64,000 nt of DNA from Prescottella subtropica (GTDB lineage: Bacteria > Actinomycetota > Actinomycetes > Mycobacteriales > Mycobacteriaceae). The DNA lies in contig NZ_SKCH01000002.1 of NCBI RefSeq assembly GCF_005434945.1, positions 186,001-250,000 on the forward strand. The letters run 5' to 3'. The notes below the pieces were generated by a model. That model did no database searches and was not told the origin of the DNA. It saw nothing but the letters and a program-made list of their open reading frames with translations. Below, piece after piece: positions 19,284 through 26,886 of this stretch (positions are counted from its first letter, which is position 1; each line of letters starts with the position of its first letter). The position numbers and the translations under genes were made by a program.

Positions 19284-20249
19284 ATGACCGAGAGCATCAC
19301 GACCCCGAGGCGTCGGCTCGGGCCCGGTGGGCCGGAGGTGTCGCTCCTCGGGCTCGGCTCGTGGAACACGTGGGACCGCATGGACTTCGACGATGCGGTG
19401 GCGCTCGTCCACCGGGCCGTCGACGCGGGGGTCACGCTGTTCGACGTCGCGCACTACAACATGGGCCCGCACGCCGAACAGGCCCGGACCGACATCATCT
19501 TCGGCGAGGTGATCCGTGCGGCCGGTGTGCCCCGCGGCGAGTACCAACTGTGCGGCAAGCTGTGGCTGTGGGAATACCCGGCGACCGGGTTCGGCGAGCA
19601 GATGGTGCGGTCCCTCGACCGGATCGGGATCGAGTCCGCCGACACCGTGGTGGTCGGCGACTACTTCGAACGCCCCGACATTCCACGCCTGGTCACCGAT
19701 GTCGGCGAGCAGATCCGAGCCGGCCGGTTCGCGAGTTGGGGTGTCAACAACTGGATCGCCGACGACCTGCGCGCAGCACTCGATTTCGCTCGAGCCGAGA
19801 GCATTCCGGCACCGACCTTCGCGCAGCTCAAGTACAGCGTCGTACGCCGCAGCATGGCCGAGGGGTCGCACTACGGCGCACTCTTCGCCGACGGCACCCT
19901 GGCGTTGCAGGCCTCCGACGTCCTCGAGGGTGGCATCCTGGCCGGAAAGAAGCATCCCGACCGCAAGATCGGCGCCGATCCGGGGGAGATCCGGGAGCGG
20001 ATCCGCGACGCCGCGGACACGGTCGCGCGGATCGCCGCCGAGTTCGGGGTGACCCCGGCGCAGTTGTCGGTCGCGTTCTGCCTGGGCAACCCGGCGGTCG
20101 CGAACGTGCTGGTCGGGGTGAGCCGTATCTCGCAGCTCGAGGACAACCTCGGAGCGATCGAACTGTACGCCCGGCACGGCGCCGAGATCGACGCCGCGCT
20201 GTCCGAGCTGTGGCTCGACCGGGAGGTCCGCGCGGACGGCGCCTGGTAG
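19284..20249 (+). CDS. Atypical aldo/keto reductase (copy 2)
   Basis: A 321-residue paralogue of the enzyme at 14782-15750, sharing blocks such as LGSWNTWDRMDF (LGSWHTYDRMDF in copy 1), AQLKYSV and DVLEGGILAGK. Asp and Tyr are in LFDVAHY and Lys in CGKLW. The His position again reads VVVGD. The ATG at 19284 is preceded by AGGAGGTGG, so it is preferred over the GTG at 19257. The two copies lie in separate operons under the same operator type. Confidence 0.9.
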   Translation: MTESITTPRRRLGPGGPEVSLLGLGSWNTWDRMDFDDAVALVHRAVDAGVTLFDVAHYNMGPHAEQARTDIIFGEVIRAAGVPRGEYQLCGKLWLWEYPATGFGEQMVRSLDRIGIESADTVVVGDYFERPDIPRLVTDVGEQIRAGRFASWGVNNWIADDLRAALDFARAESIPAPTFAQLKYSVVRRSMAEGSHYGALFADGTLALQASDVLEGGILAGKKHPDRKIGADPGEIRERIRDAADTVARIAAEFGVTPAQLSVAFCLGNPAVANVLVGVSRISQLEDNLGAIELYARHGAEIDAALSELWLDREVRADGAW

Positions 20250-20263
20250 TACCGTCCGCGCGG
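20228..20263. terminator. Hairpin spanning the end of the aldo/keto reductase gene
   Basis: A perfect 12-bp inverted repeat (20228-20239 and 20252-20263) whose loop contains the stop codon. It lies between convergent genes. Confidence 0.6.
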
Positions 20264-20277
20264 CTCGCCGTGCCCGC

Positions 20278-21036
20278 TCAGGATGCGGGTGCGGCGAGGA
20301 ATTCCTGTGCCGTACTGCGGAACTCGGTGCTCGTCAGGGCTCCGTGGTGGTCGCCGGGGACCCGCACGACGGTCGCTCCCGGAATCAGGGCGGCCAGGTC
20401 GTCGATCCCCGCCGTCATGGGGTCGGCGTCGCCGGCCACGAACAGGGTCGGGGTGTCGAACCTGGTGTCCTGCGGCGCGAACGGCTCGGCGCGCAGGCCT
20501 TCGATGCAGGTGGCGAGCGCGGCAGCGTTCCGGCCGGGGGTGGTGATCATCGTGGTGATCATCGCGGTCAGGCCGTCGGCCGGGGCGTCGCCGCCGCCCA
20601 GGTGGGTGTGGATCGCATCGACGTCGACGGCCCCGAACGGCTCGACGGGACTCAGTCCACCGAGGATCATCTTCCGCACCGTCACCGCCGGATGTCGTGG
20701 CAGCTCCCAGGCCAGCCGGGCGCCGAGCGAGTAGCCGATCACATCGACGACGGTCGCGCCGCCGAGCGCCGCCACCAGATCGTCGACCATCGCGGTGGCG
20801 GTGACCTGCGCGGCGTCGGAGGGTGCCGGGCTGGCGCCGTGGCCGCGCAGATCGGGAACGATCACGGTCCGGCCTGCCGCCGCGAGCTCCTGCGGCCAGC
20901 CGGCGTCCGCCCAGTCGGCGGTGCCGTCGGAGGTGAATCCGTGGACGAGCAGGACCGGGGGACCGGACGGCGGGGCGGTGGGGGTGGTCGTGCGGACGGT
21001 CAGGGGTGCGATGCCGGTCCGGGGGTGAGCGGTCAC
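20278..21036 (-). CDS. Alpha/beta hydrolase
   Basis: A 252-residue alpha/beta hydrolase with the HGF oxyanion region near residue 33, nucleophile elbow GYSLG, acid in the GDADPMT segment and catalytic His near the C-terminus (GDHHG). The start is GTG at 21036. It resembles C-C bond or lactone hydrolases and esterases of the MhpC/EstA type, but substrate cannot be assigned. It is divergent from the AraC gene and has operator site 4 upstream. Confidence 0.87.
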   Translation of the reverse strand: MTAHPRTGIAPLTVRTTTPTAPPSGPPVLLVHGFTSDGTADWADAGWPQELAAAGRTVIVPDLRGHGASPAPSDAAQVTATAMVDDLVAALGGATVVDVIGYSLGARLAWELPRHPAVTVRKMILGGLSPVEPFGAVDVDAIHTHLGGGDAPADGLTAMITTMITTPGRNAAALATCIEGLRAEPFAPQDTRFDTPTLFVAGDADPMTAGIDDLAALIPGATVVRVPGDHHGALTSTEFRSTAQEFLAAPAS

Positions 21037-21077
21037 GGAAGCTCCTTCGGAATCTCTGGTGGACGAACCACTTTTAG

Positions 21078-21091
21078 TCTATGAATGTAGA
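21078..21091. promoter_or_regulatory. Operator-like element TCTAC-N4-GTAGA (site 4)
   Basis: TCTATGAATGTAGA followed by CAATAAA, in the gap between the hydrolase and the AraC gene. A minus-strand TAGACT -10-like box overlaps it, as at sites 1 and 2. Confidence 0.65.
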
Positions 21092-21196
21092 CAATAAAGT
21101 CGGGTGGCCGACCGGACAAGGATTTTCCGCAGATTGCACTGGGTCGCAACCGATCCGGTCGATCGATCGAACATGGATACACGGAGGGTGGAGCGC

Positions 21197-22150
21197 ATGA
21201 CGATCGACGTGCAGTGCCACCGGGTGGGGGCGAGGGACGACTGGCGGCGCCTCGTCAGCTCCGCGTTCGTCCCGCTCGGCGTCGAGACACCGGGCGTCGC
21301 GTCGTTCGCCGGGGAACTGCGCCGGTGCGCCGTCGGCGACGTCGGCTGGTCCACCGTGCATGCGACGGCCCACCGGGTCCATCGGACCTGTGGGGACGCA
21401 GCGGTGCCGCCCGATCCCGCCTACAAGGTGTCGATGCTCTTGCGGGGCAGTGGCATCCTCGTCCAGGACGGTCGCGAAACTGTACTGCGGGCAGGCGACT
21501 TCGCGATCTACGACGCCGGCCGCCCCTATGCCCTCGAATTCGACGACGAGTTCTCGTCGCTGGTGCTGATGTTCCCGCAGTCGATGCTCGACCTGCCGCC
21601 CGCGTCGGTCCGCGAGGTGACCGCAGTCGCGACGCGCGCCGACGATCCGCTCGGGCGGGTCGTCGCCCCGTACCTGGCGGCCGTCGCCGCGAATCTCGAC
21701 GTTCTGACCGGACCGGCAGGGGCCCGCCTCACCCACTCGGCGCTCGACCTGATCTCGACGGCGTGTACCGCCCACCTGGGCCTCGGCGCGAACGAACGTC
21801 CGGACCCGCACCGGCAACTCGTCGCCCGCATCCGCGGCTACATCGACGAACACCTCGGTGATCCGGCACTGGATCCACCGCGGATCGCGGCGGCCCACTT
21901 CATCTCGACCCGGCACCTGCACAGCCTGTTCCGGGCCGAGAGTCGGACGGTGGCGGCGTGGGTGCGCGGTCGACGGCTCGAACGCTGCCGTCGCGACCTC
22001 GCGGATCCGATGCTCGCGGGTCTGTCCGTCGGTGCGATCGGTGCCCGGTGGGGCCTCGACGACCCGGCCCACCTGTCGCGGATCTTCAAGTCCGCGTACG
22101 GGTCCAGTCCCAAGCAGTACCGGCTCGCGGCGTCGGGGGCGGGCGCCTGA
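21197..22150 (+). CDS. AraC-family regulator with AraC-like ligand-binding domain (FeaR-like)
   Basis: A 317-residue protein. Residues about 1-180 form the cupin-like domain seen in FeaR and NphR regulators (GxGxLVQDGRE and YDAGRPY segments), and about 215-310 form the double helix-turn-helix with the C-terminal GSSPKQYR. The ATG at 21197 follows GGAGGGTGG. FeaR activates aromatic amine oxidase and aldehyde dehydrogenase genes in E. coli. Here the regulator sits between the unknown cluster and the homoprotocatechuate genes, so it could serve either, and the link is inference. Confidence 0.88.
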   Translation: MTIDVQCHRVGARDDWRRLVSSAFVPLGVETPGVASFAGELRRCAVGDVGWSTVHATAHRVHRTCGDAAVPPDPAYKVSMLLRGSGILVQDGRETVLRAGDFAIYDAGRPYALEFDDEFSSLVLMFPQSMLDLPPASVREVTAVATRADDPLGRVVAPYLAAVAANLDVLTGPAGARLTHSALDLISTACTAHLGLGANERPDPHRQLVARIRGYIDEHLGDPALDPPRIAAAHFISTRHLHSLFRAESRTVAAWVRGRRLERCRRDLADPMLAGLSVGAIGARWGLDDPAHLSRIFKSAYGSSPKQYRLAASGAGA

Positions 22151-22167
22151 CGGCAGTACCCGCCCCC
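22135..22167. terminator. Hairpin at the AraC / aldehyde dehydrogenase 3' junction
   Basis: GGGGGCGGG pairs with CCCGCCCCC around a 15-nt loop. It overlaps the end of the AraC gene and lies between the convergent genes. Confidence 0.5.
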
Positions 22168-22173
22168 ATACGG

Positions 22174-23679
22174 TCAGCGGGCTCCGAGGTGCGGATCGGT
22201 GTGGGGGTCGACGATGCCCACGTACACGGTGTCGAGGAACTCCTCGACCCCCTCGGTGCCGCCCTCGCGGCCCAGCCCGGACTCCTTGAGGCCGCCGAAC
22301 GGCGCAGCCGGATTGGAGATCAGCCCCTGGTTGATCGCCAGCATGCCCACCTCGATCTCCTCGGACAGCCGCAGCATCCGGGCCGCGTCGCGGGTGTACG
22401 CGTAGCCGGCCAGACCCACCTCGGTCGCATTGGCGAGTGCGATCGCCTCGGCCTCGGTGGCGAACGTGACGACCGGGGCGACCGGGCCGAAGATCTCCTC
22501 CCGCAGGATCGCGGCGCCACGGGGGACGTCGGCGAGCACGGTCGGCGGGTAGAAGTGGCCGGGCCCGTCGGGGATCGAGCCACCCGTGCAGACCCGGGCC
22601 CCGTCCGCGACCGCGGCGCGAACCAGGGCGTGGACGCCGGCGCGGGCGGTCTCGTCGACGAGCGGGCCGACATCGGTACCGTCCGCGGCGCCGGGGCCGA
22701 GCCGCAGCGCAGTGAACCGGGCGGTCAGACCGGCGGTGAACTCCTCGGCCACCGACTCGTGGACGAGGAACCGGTTCGCGGCCGTGCAGGCCTGGCCGAT
22801 GTTGCGGACCTTGGCGATCATCGCGCCGTCGAGTGCGGCGTCGATGTCGGCGTCCTCGAACACCAGGAACGGGGCGTTGCCGCCGAGTTCCATCGACGTC
22901 CGCAGGACGCCCTCGGCGGCCTGGGCGAGCAGACGCTTGCCGACACCGGTCGACCCGGTGAACGACAGCTTGCGCAGCCGCGGATCCCGCAGCAGCGGCG
23001 CGGTCACCGCGCCCGCGGAGGTCGTGGGTACGACGTTGACGACGCCGTCGGGTACCCCGGCCTCGGCGAGCAGGGCCGCGAATGCGAGTGCGGTGAGCGG
23101 GGTCTGCGCGGCGGGCTTGAGGATGCTGGTGCAGCCCGCGGCCAGTGCGGGAGCGATCTTGCGGGTGGCCATCGCGAGCGGGAAGTTCCACGGAGTGACG
23201 AACAGGGCCGGGCCGACGGGGCGCTTGGTGACGAGCAGTCGGGAGCGGCCGTCGGGGGCGTGGGAGTAGCGGCCGCCGATCCGCACCGCCTCCTCGGAGA
23301 ACCAGCGCAGGAACTCGGCACCGTAGACCACCTCGCCGCGGGCCTCGGTGAGGGACTTGCCCATCTCGGCGGTGATCAGTACCGCGAACTCGTCGGTGCG
23401 TGCGATGAGCAGATCGTATGCGCGACGCAGGATCTCGGACCGCTCGCGGGTGGGGGTGCGGCCCCAGTCGCGCTGTGCGGCGGCCGCGGCGTCGAGGGCT
23501 GCGGCGCCGTCTTCGGGGGTTGCGTCGGCGACCTCGGCGATCACGTGACCGGTGGCCGGGTCGAGCACGTCGAACGTGGCACCGGTCGACGCGGCCTGCC
23601 ATCGGCCGGCGACGAAGACGCCGGTGTGCTTGGGGGACAAGGCTTCAGCAGAACGAAGGGGGGAGGTCTGGATCGTCAT
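22174..23679 (-). CDS. NAD(P)-dependent succinate-semialdehyde dehydrogenase
   Basis: A 501-residue aldehyde dehydrogenase of the GabD type, with TPWNFPLAM, catalytic Glu in MELGGNAP and catalytic Cys in GQACTAANRF. The ATG at 23679 is chosen over an upstream frame extension. It diverges from the homoprotocatechuate operon across a 99-bp promoter region. Succinate semialdehyde is the product of homoprotocatechuate meta-cleavage, so this enzyme would feed it into the citric acid cycle. The substrate is inferred from family and position. Confidence 0.88.
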   Translation of the reverse strand: MTIQTSPLRSAEALSPKHTGVFVAGRWQAASTGATFDVLDPATGHVIAEVADATPEDGAAALDAAAAAQRDWGRTPTRERSEILRRAYDLLIARTDEFAVLITAEMGKSLTEARGEVVYGAEFLRWFSEEAVRIGGRYSHAPDGRSRLLVTKRPVGPALFVTPWNFPLAMATRKIAPALAAGCTSILKPAAQTPLTALAFAALLAEAGVPDGVVNVVPTTSAGAVTAPLLRDPRLRKLSFTGSTGVGKRLLAQAAEGVLRTSMELGGNAPFLVFEDADIDAALDGAMIAKVRNIGQACTAANRFLVHESVAEEFTAGLTARFTALRLGPGAADGTDVGPLVDETARAGVHALVRAAVADGARVCTGGSIPDGPGHFYPPTVLADVPRGAAILREEIFGPVAPVVTFATEAEAIALANATEVGLAGYAYTRDAARMLRLSEEIEVGMLAINQGLISNPAAPFGGLKESGLGREGGTEGVEEFLDTVYVGIVDPHTDPHLGAR

Positions 23680-23710
23680 CGCGCGTCCTCGCGGAGTGGG
23701 TGTGTTGGGG

Positions 23711-23757
23711 TTGACGGATCGAACGTGATCCGTATCATATCTCACATCGTATACGAT
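23711..23757 (+). promoter_or_regulatory. Promoter and GntR-type operator of the homoprotocatechuate operon
   Basis: TTGACG (23711-23716), a 16-bp spacer and TATCAT (23733-23738) form a good sigma-70-type promoter pointing right. The perfect 12-bp palindrome ATCGTATACGAT at 23746-23757 then lies on the expected transcription start. GT-AC centred palindromes are typical for GntR/FCD repressors, and such a gene is the second of this operon. The minus-strand TATGAT at about the same place may serve the dehydrogenase. Confidence 0.75.
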
Positions 23758-23778
23758 TTAGCTCCATCGGGAGGCACG

Positions 23779-25233
23779 ATGTCCGTCGACGCAGTAACGG
23801 AAACCCTGGGGTCCCGCCCCGGGAAAATCATTGCGGTACACCTGAACTACCCGTCCCGCGCCGCCGAACGGGGCAGGACGCCGCGATACGCGTCCTACTT
23901 CCTCAAGCCGGCGACGTCACTGGCCGGCAGCGGGGCCGTGGTCCGCCCCGGCGGCACCGAACTCCTCGGGTTCGAGGGCGAGATCGCCCTCGTCGTCGGT
24001 GCCACCGCCCGGCACGTCGCCCCCGACGACGGCTGGCGGCACATCGGATGGGTCACGGCCGCAAACGATCTCGGTCTGTACGACCTGCGGTACGCGGACG
24101 CCGGCTCCAACACCCGATCCAAGGGCGGCGACGGGTGCACTCCACTCGGACCGCGGCTGATCGACGCGGCCACCGTGGCACCCGACGGTCTGCGGATCCG
24201 CGCGTGGCTCGACGGCCGGCTCGTCCAGGAGGACACCACCGCCGACCTGCTGTTCCCGTTCGGGCACCTGGTCGCGGACCTGTCCCGGGTGATGACTCTC
24301 GAGGTCGGAGATGTGATCCTCACCGGCACCCCCGCGGGCGCGTCCGTCGCGTTGCCCGGCCAGGTCGTCGAGGTCGAGATCGACGCGCTCGCCGATCCTG
24401 CGGTGACCACCGGACGGCTGCGCACCGAGGTCGTCGAGGGGGAGCCGCTCGCGTCGTGGGGCTCCCCGGCGAAGGCCGACGCGGCCACGGCCGCCGACGC
24501 CTACGGCAGCGCGGCCGCACCCCGGCTCGACCCGGAACTGCGGAGCCGGCTCGGCAAGGTCGCGGTGGCGACGCTGTCCGCGCAGTTGCGGACCCGCGGC
24601 TTCGAATCCGTGAGCATCGACGGTGTCGGGTCGCTCGCGCCGGGCCGTCGGATGGTCGGGACGGCACGCACCCTGCGCTACATCCCGTTCCGCAAGGACC
24701 TGTTCACCGCCCACGGCGGCGGCTACAACGCGCAGAAACGTGCGATCGACACGCTCGGAGAGGGGGAGGTGCTGGTGATGGAGGCTCGCGGTGACACCAC
24801 CGCCGGCACCCTCGGCGACATCCTCGCCCTGCGGGCGCTGGCCCGCGGCGCCGCCGGCATCGTCACCGACGGTGCGGTCCGTGACGCCGCCGCGGTCGCC
24901 GACGTGGGTCTGCCGGTGTTCGGCGGTGGGCGGCACCCGTCGGTGCTGGGCCGCCGGCACGTGCCGTGGGAGACCGACGTGACCATCGGGTGCGGCGGCG
25001 CCACCGTGCAGGTCGGGGACGTGATCGTCGGCGACGACGACGGGGTGATCGCGATCCCGCGGCACCTCGTCGAGGAGGTTCTCACCGCCGCCGAGGAACA
25101 GGAACGGCAGGAGACGTTCATCGCCGAGCAGGTGCGCGCCGGGCACAGCGTCGACGGACTCTACCCGCTGTCCGGCGACTGGAAGCAGCGCTACCTCGAC
25201 CGGACCGGAGCCGCGGCGGGAGCTCAGCGATGA
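23779..25233 (+). CDS. Fused FAH-family isomerase/decarboxylase and RraA-family protein (HpaG-like)
   Basis: A 484-residue fusion. Residues 1 to about 240 are a fumarylacetoacetate-hydrolase-fold domain with metal-binding GFEGEIALVVG and the VGDVILTGTPAG motif, as in HpaG/HpcE (2-hydroxyhepta-2,4-diene-1,7-dioate isomerase). Residues about 255-484 are an RraA/aldolase-like domain with VTDGAVRD and GDDDGVIAIP. In enterobacterial HpaG both halves are FAH domains. Here an RraA-type domain, a group that includes oxaloacetate decarboxylases, may take the decarboxylation step. It is the first gene of the operon and overlaps the GntR gene by 4 bp. Confidence 0.88.
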   Translation: MSVDAVTETLGSRPGKIIAVHLNYPSRAAERGRTPRYASYFLKPATSLAGSGAVVRPGGTELLGFEGEIALVVGATARHVAPDDGWRHIGWVTAANDLGLYDLRYADAGSNTRSKGGDGCTPLGPRLIDAATVAPDGLRIRAWLDGRLVQEDTTADLLFPFGHLVADLSRVMTLEVGDVILTGTPAGASVALPGQVVEVEIDALADPAVTTGRLRTEVVEGEPLASWGSPAKADAATAADAYGSAAAPRLDPELRSRLGKVAVATLSAQLRTRGFESVSIDGVGSLAPGRRMVGTARTLRYIPFRKDLFTAHGGGYNAQKRAIDTLGEGEVLVMEARGDTTAGTLGDILALRALARGAAGIVTDGAVRDAAAVADVGLPVFGGGRHPSVLGRRHVPWETDVTIGCGGATVQVGDVIVGDDDGVIAIPRHLVEEVLTAAEEQERQETFIAEQVRAGHSVDGLYPLSGDWKQRYLDRTGAAAGAQR

Positions 25234-25934
25234 GCGAACCGGCCCAGCAGTCCAAGTCCGAGTTCGCCTACCAGCAGATCCGCGCGCGGATCGTCGACGG
25301 CCAGTGGGCCGCGGGGCACCGACTCGTGCTCTCCCGGGTCGCCGCCGAACTCGGGGTGTCGGTGGTGCCGGTGCGCGAGGCGGTGCGCCGGCTCGAGGCC
25401 GAGTCGCTGGTGACGTTCGAGCGCAACGTCGGCGCCACCGTCGCCCGCCTCGACCTCGACGAGTACCGCTGGACGATGGAGACCCTCGCGGTCGTCGAGT
25501 CCGCGGCCACCGGCTACTCGGCGCCGCTGCTCGACCCGACCGCCCGGGCTCGCGCCCGGTCGATCAACGACGAGATGCGCGCGTGCCTCACCCGTTTCGA
25601 CCCCGAGGAATTCACCGCCCTCAACGCCCGATTCCACCAGGAACTGTGCGCGCAGTGCCCCAACCCGCACCTGCTCGACCTCGTCGGGCGGGGCTGGGCT
25701 CGGCTGACGGTACTGCGCTCGTCCACGTTCGTGTTCGTGCCGGGGCGGGCGGAGGAATCCGTCGCCGAGCACGAGCACATCCTCGACCTCATCGACGCCG
25801 GTGCGCCGCGCGCGGACATCGAGACCGCCGCCCGCGCGCACCGCGAGAACACCCTGAACCTCGTCCTCGCCAACCAGCCGTCCGCAGCGAAACCGTTTGC
25901 GGCGTACAAGAGCCCAGGAAGCAGCCCGGCATGA
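25230..25934 (+). CDS. GntR-family regulator, FCD type
   Basis: A 234-residue regulator with an N-terminal winged helix (LSRVAAELGVSVVPVREAVRRLEAE) and a C-terminal all-helical FCD ligand domain whose metal-type residues include Asn, His and His in FHQEL and EHEHIL. It overlaps both neighbours by ATGA junctions, so it is produced with the pathway enzymes. It probably represses the operon through the palindrome at 23746 until a pathway metabolite binds. Confidence 0.92.
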   Translation: MSEPAQQSKSEFAYQQIRARIVDGQWAAGHRLVLSRVAAELGVSVVPVREAVRRLEAESLVTFERNVGATVARLDLDEYRWTMETLAVVESAATGYSAPLLDPTARARARSINDEMRACLTRFDPEEFTALNARFHQELCAQCPNPHLLDLVGRGWARLTVLRSSTFVFVPGRAEESVAEHEHILDLIDAGAPRADIETAARAHRENTLNLVLANQPSAAKPFAAYKSPGSSPA

Positions 25935-26857
25935 AATTTCGCTCCGACCCGCGTCAGATCAAGGGTTCCATCGCCCCGCTGATCACCCCGTTCACCGACG
26001 ACTCCGCCGTCGACCACGACTCACTGCGCCGGCTGGTGCGCTGGCAGCTCGCCTCCGGCACCCACGGCATCTCGCTCGGGGGTTCCACCGGCGAGCCGTC
26101 GTCGCAGTCGATCGCCGAGCGGGCCGCCGCGATCCGCACCGTCGCCGACGAGATCGGCGACCGGGTGCCGTTCGTGCCCGGTACCGGCTCGGCCAAGCTC
26201 GACGAGACCCTCGAGCTCACCGCGGCGGCGCAGGACGCCGGCGTCGACGCCGCCCTCATCATCACCCCGTACTACGCCAAGCCCACCCAAGAGGCGCTGT
26301 ACACGTGGTACGCCACGGTGGCCCGGGAATTCCCGGACCTGCCGATCATCGCGTACAACGTGCCGTCGCGGACCGCCGTGGACATCGCGCCCGAGACCAT
26401 CGCCCGGCTGTTCCGCGACTTCGACAACTTCGTCGGCGTCAAGGAGACCACCAAGGACTTCGAGCACTTCTCCCGCACCCTGCACGCCACAGGCCCGGAC
26501 CTGCTGGTGTGGTCGGGCATCGAGCTGCTGTGCCTGCCGCTGCTCACCCTCGGCGGCGTCGGCTTCGTCTCGGCGCTGTGCAACATCGCGCCCGCGGCCG
26601 TCGCACAGACCTACGAGGCGTACCAGGCCGGGGACCTCGACCTGGCCCGGACGCTGCACTACGGGGTGCACCCGCTGGTGGACCTGCTGTTCGTCGAGAC
26701 CAACCCGGCGCCCGCGAAGTGGCTGCTGCACCAGCGAGGGCTGCTGTCCTCGGCGCACGTGCGGCCCCCGCTGATCCCGCTCACCGAGGACGGGCAGGCC
26801 CGCGTGAAGACGCTCGCCGACCGAGCTGCCGAGTACCTCACCCCGATCACCGTCTGA
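25931..26857 (+). CDS. DapA-family aldolase, probable homoprotocatechuate-pathway aldolase or hydratase-aldolase
   Basis: A 308-residue (beta/alpha)8 protein of the dihydrodipicolinate synthase/N-acetylneuraminate lyase family. The Schiff-base Lys is in VGVKETT and the catalytic Tyr in AYNVPSR; GGSTGEP replaces the usual GTTGE loop. In the standard pathway HpaH hydrates and HpaI cleaves to pyruvate and succinate semialdehyde, and neither gene is in this operon. DapA-family hydratase-aldolases such as NahE perform both reactions on related enoyl-pyruvates, so this protein may do the same. It is unlikely to be the lysine-pathway DapA. Confidence 0.85.
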   Translation: MKFRSDPRQIKGSIAPLITPFTDDSAVDHDSLRRLVRWQLASGTHGISLGGSTGEPSSQSIAERAAAIRTVADEIGDRVPFVPGTGSAKLDETLELTAAAQDAGVDAALIITPYYAKPTQEALYTWYATVAREFPDLPIIAYNVPSRTAVDIAPETIARLFRDFDNFVGVKETTKDFEHFSRTLHATGPDLLVWSGIELLCLPLLTLGGVGFVSALCNIAPAAVAQTYEAYQAGDLDLARTLHYGVHPLVDLLFVETNPAPAKWLLHQRGLLSSAHVRPPLIPLTEDGQARVKTLADRAAEYLTPITV

Positions 26858-26886
26858 GCTCGCCCCTACCTTCCCGGAGACCACCG

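Noticed and set aside
25931-26857. Lysine-pathway dapA
   Set aside because: The protein is of the DapA fold, but its place between a GntR regulator and hpaE with ATGA coupling indicates a catabolic aldolase.
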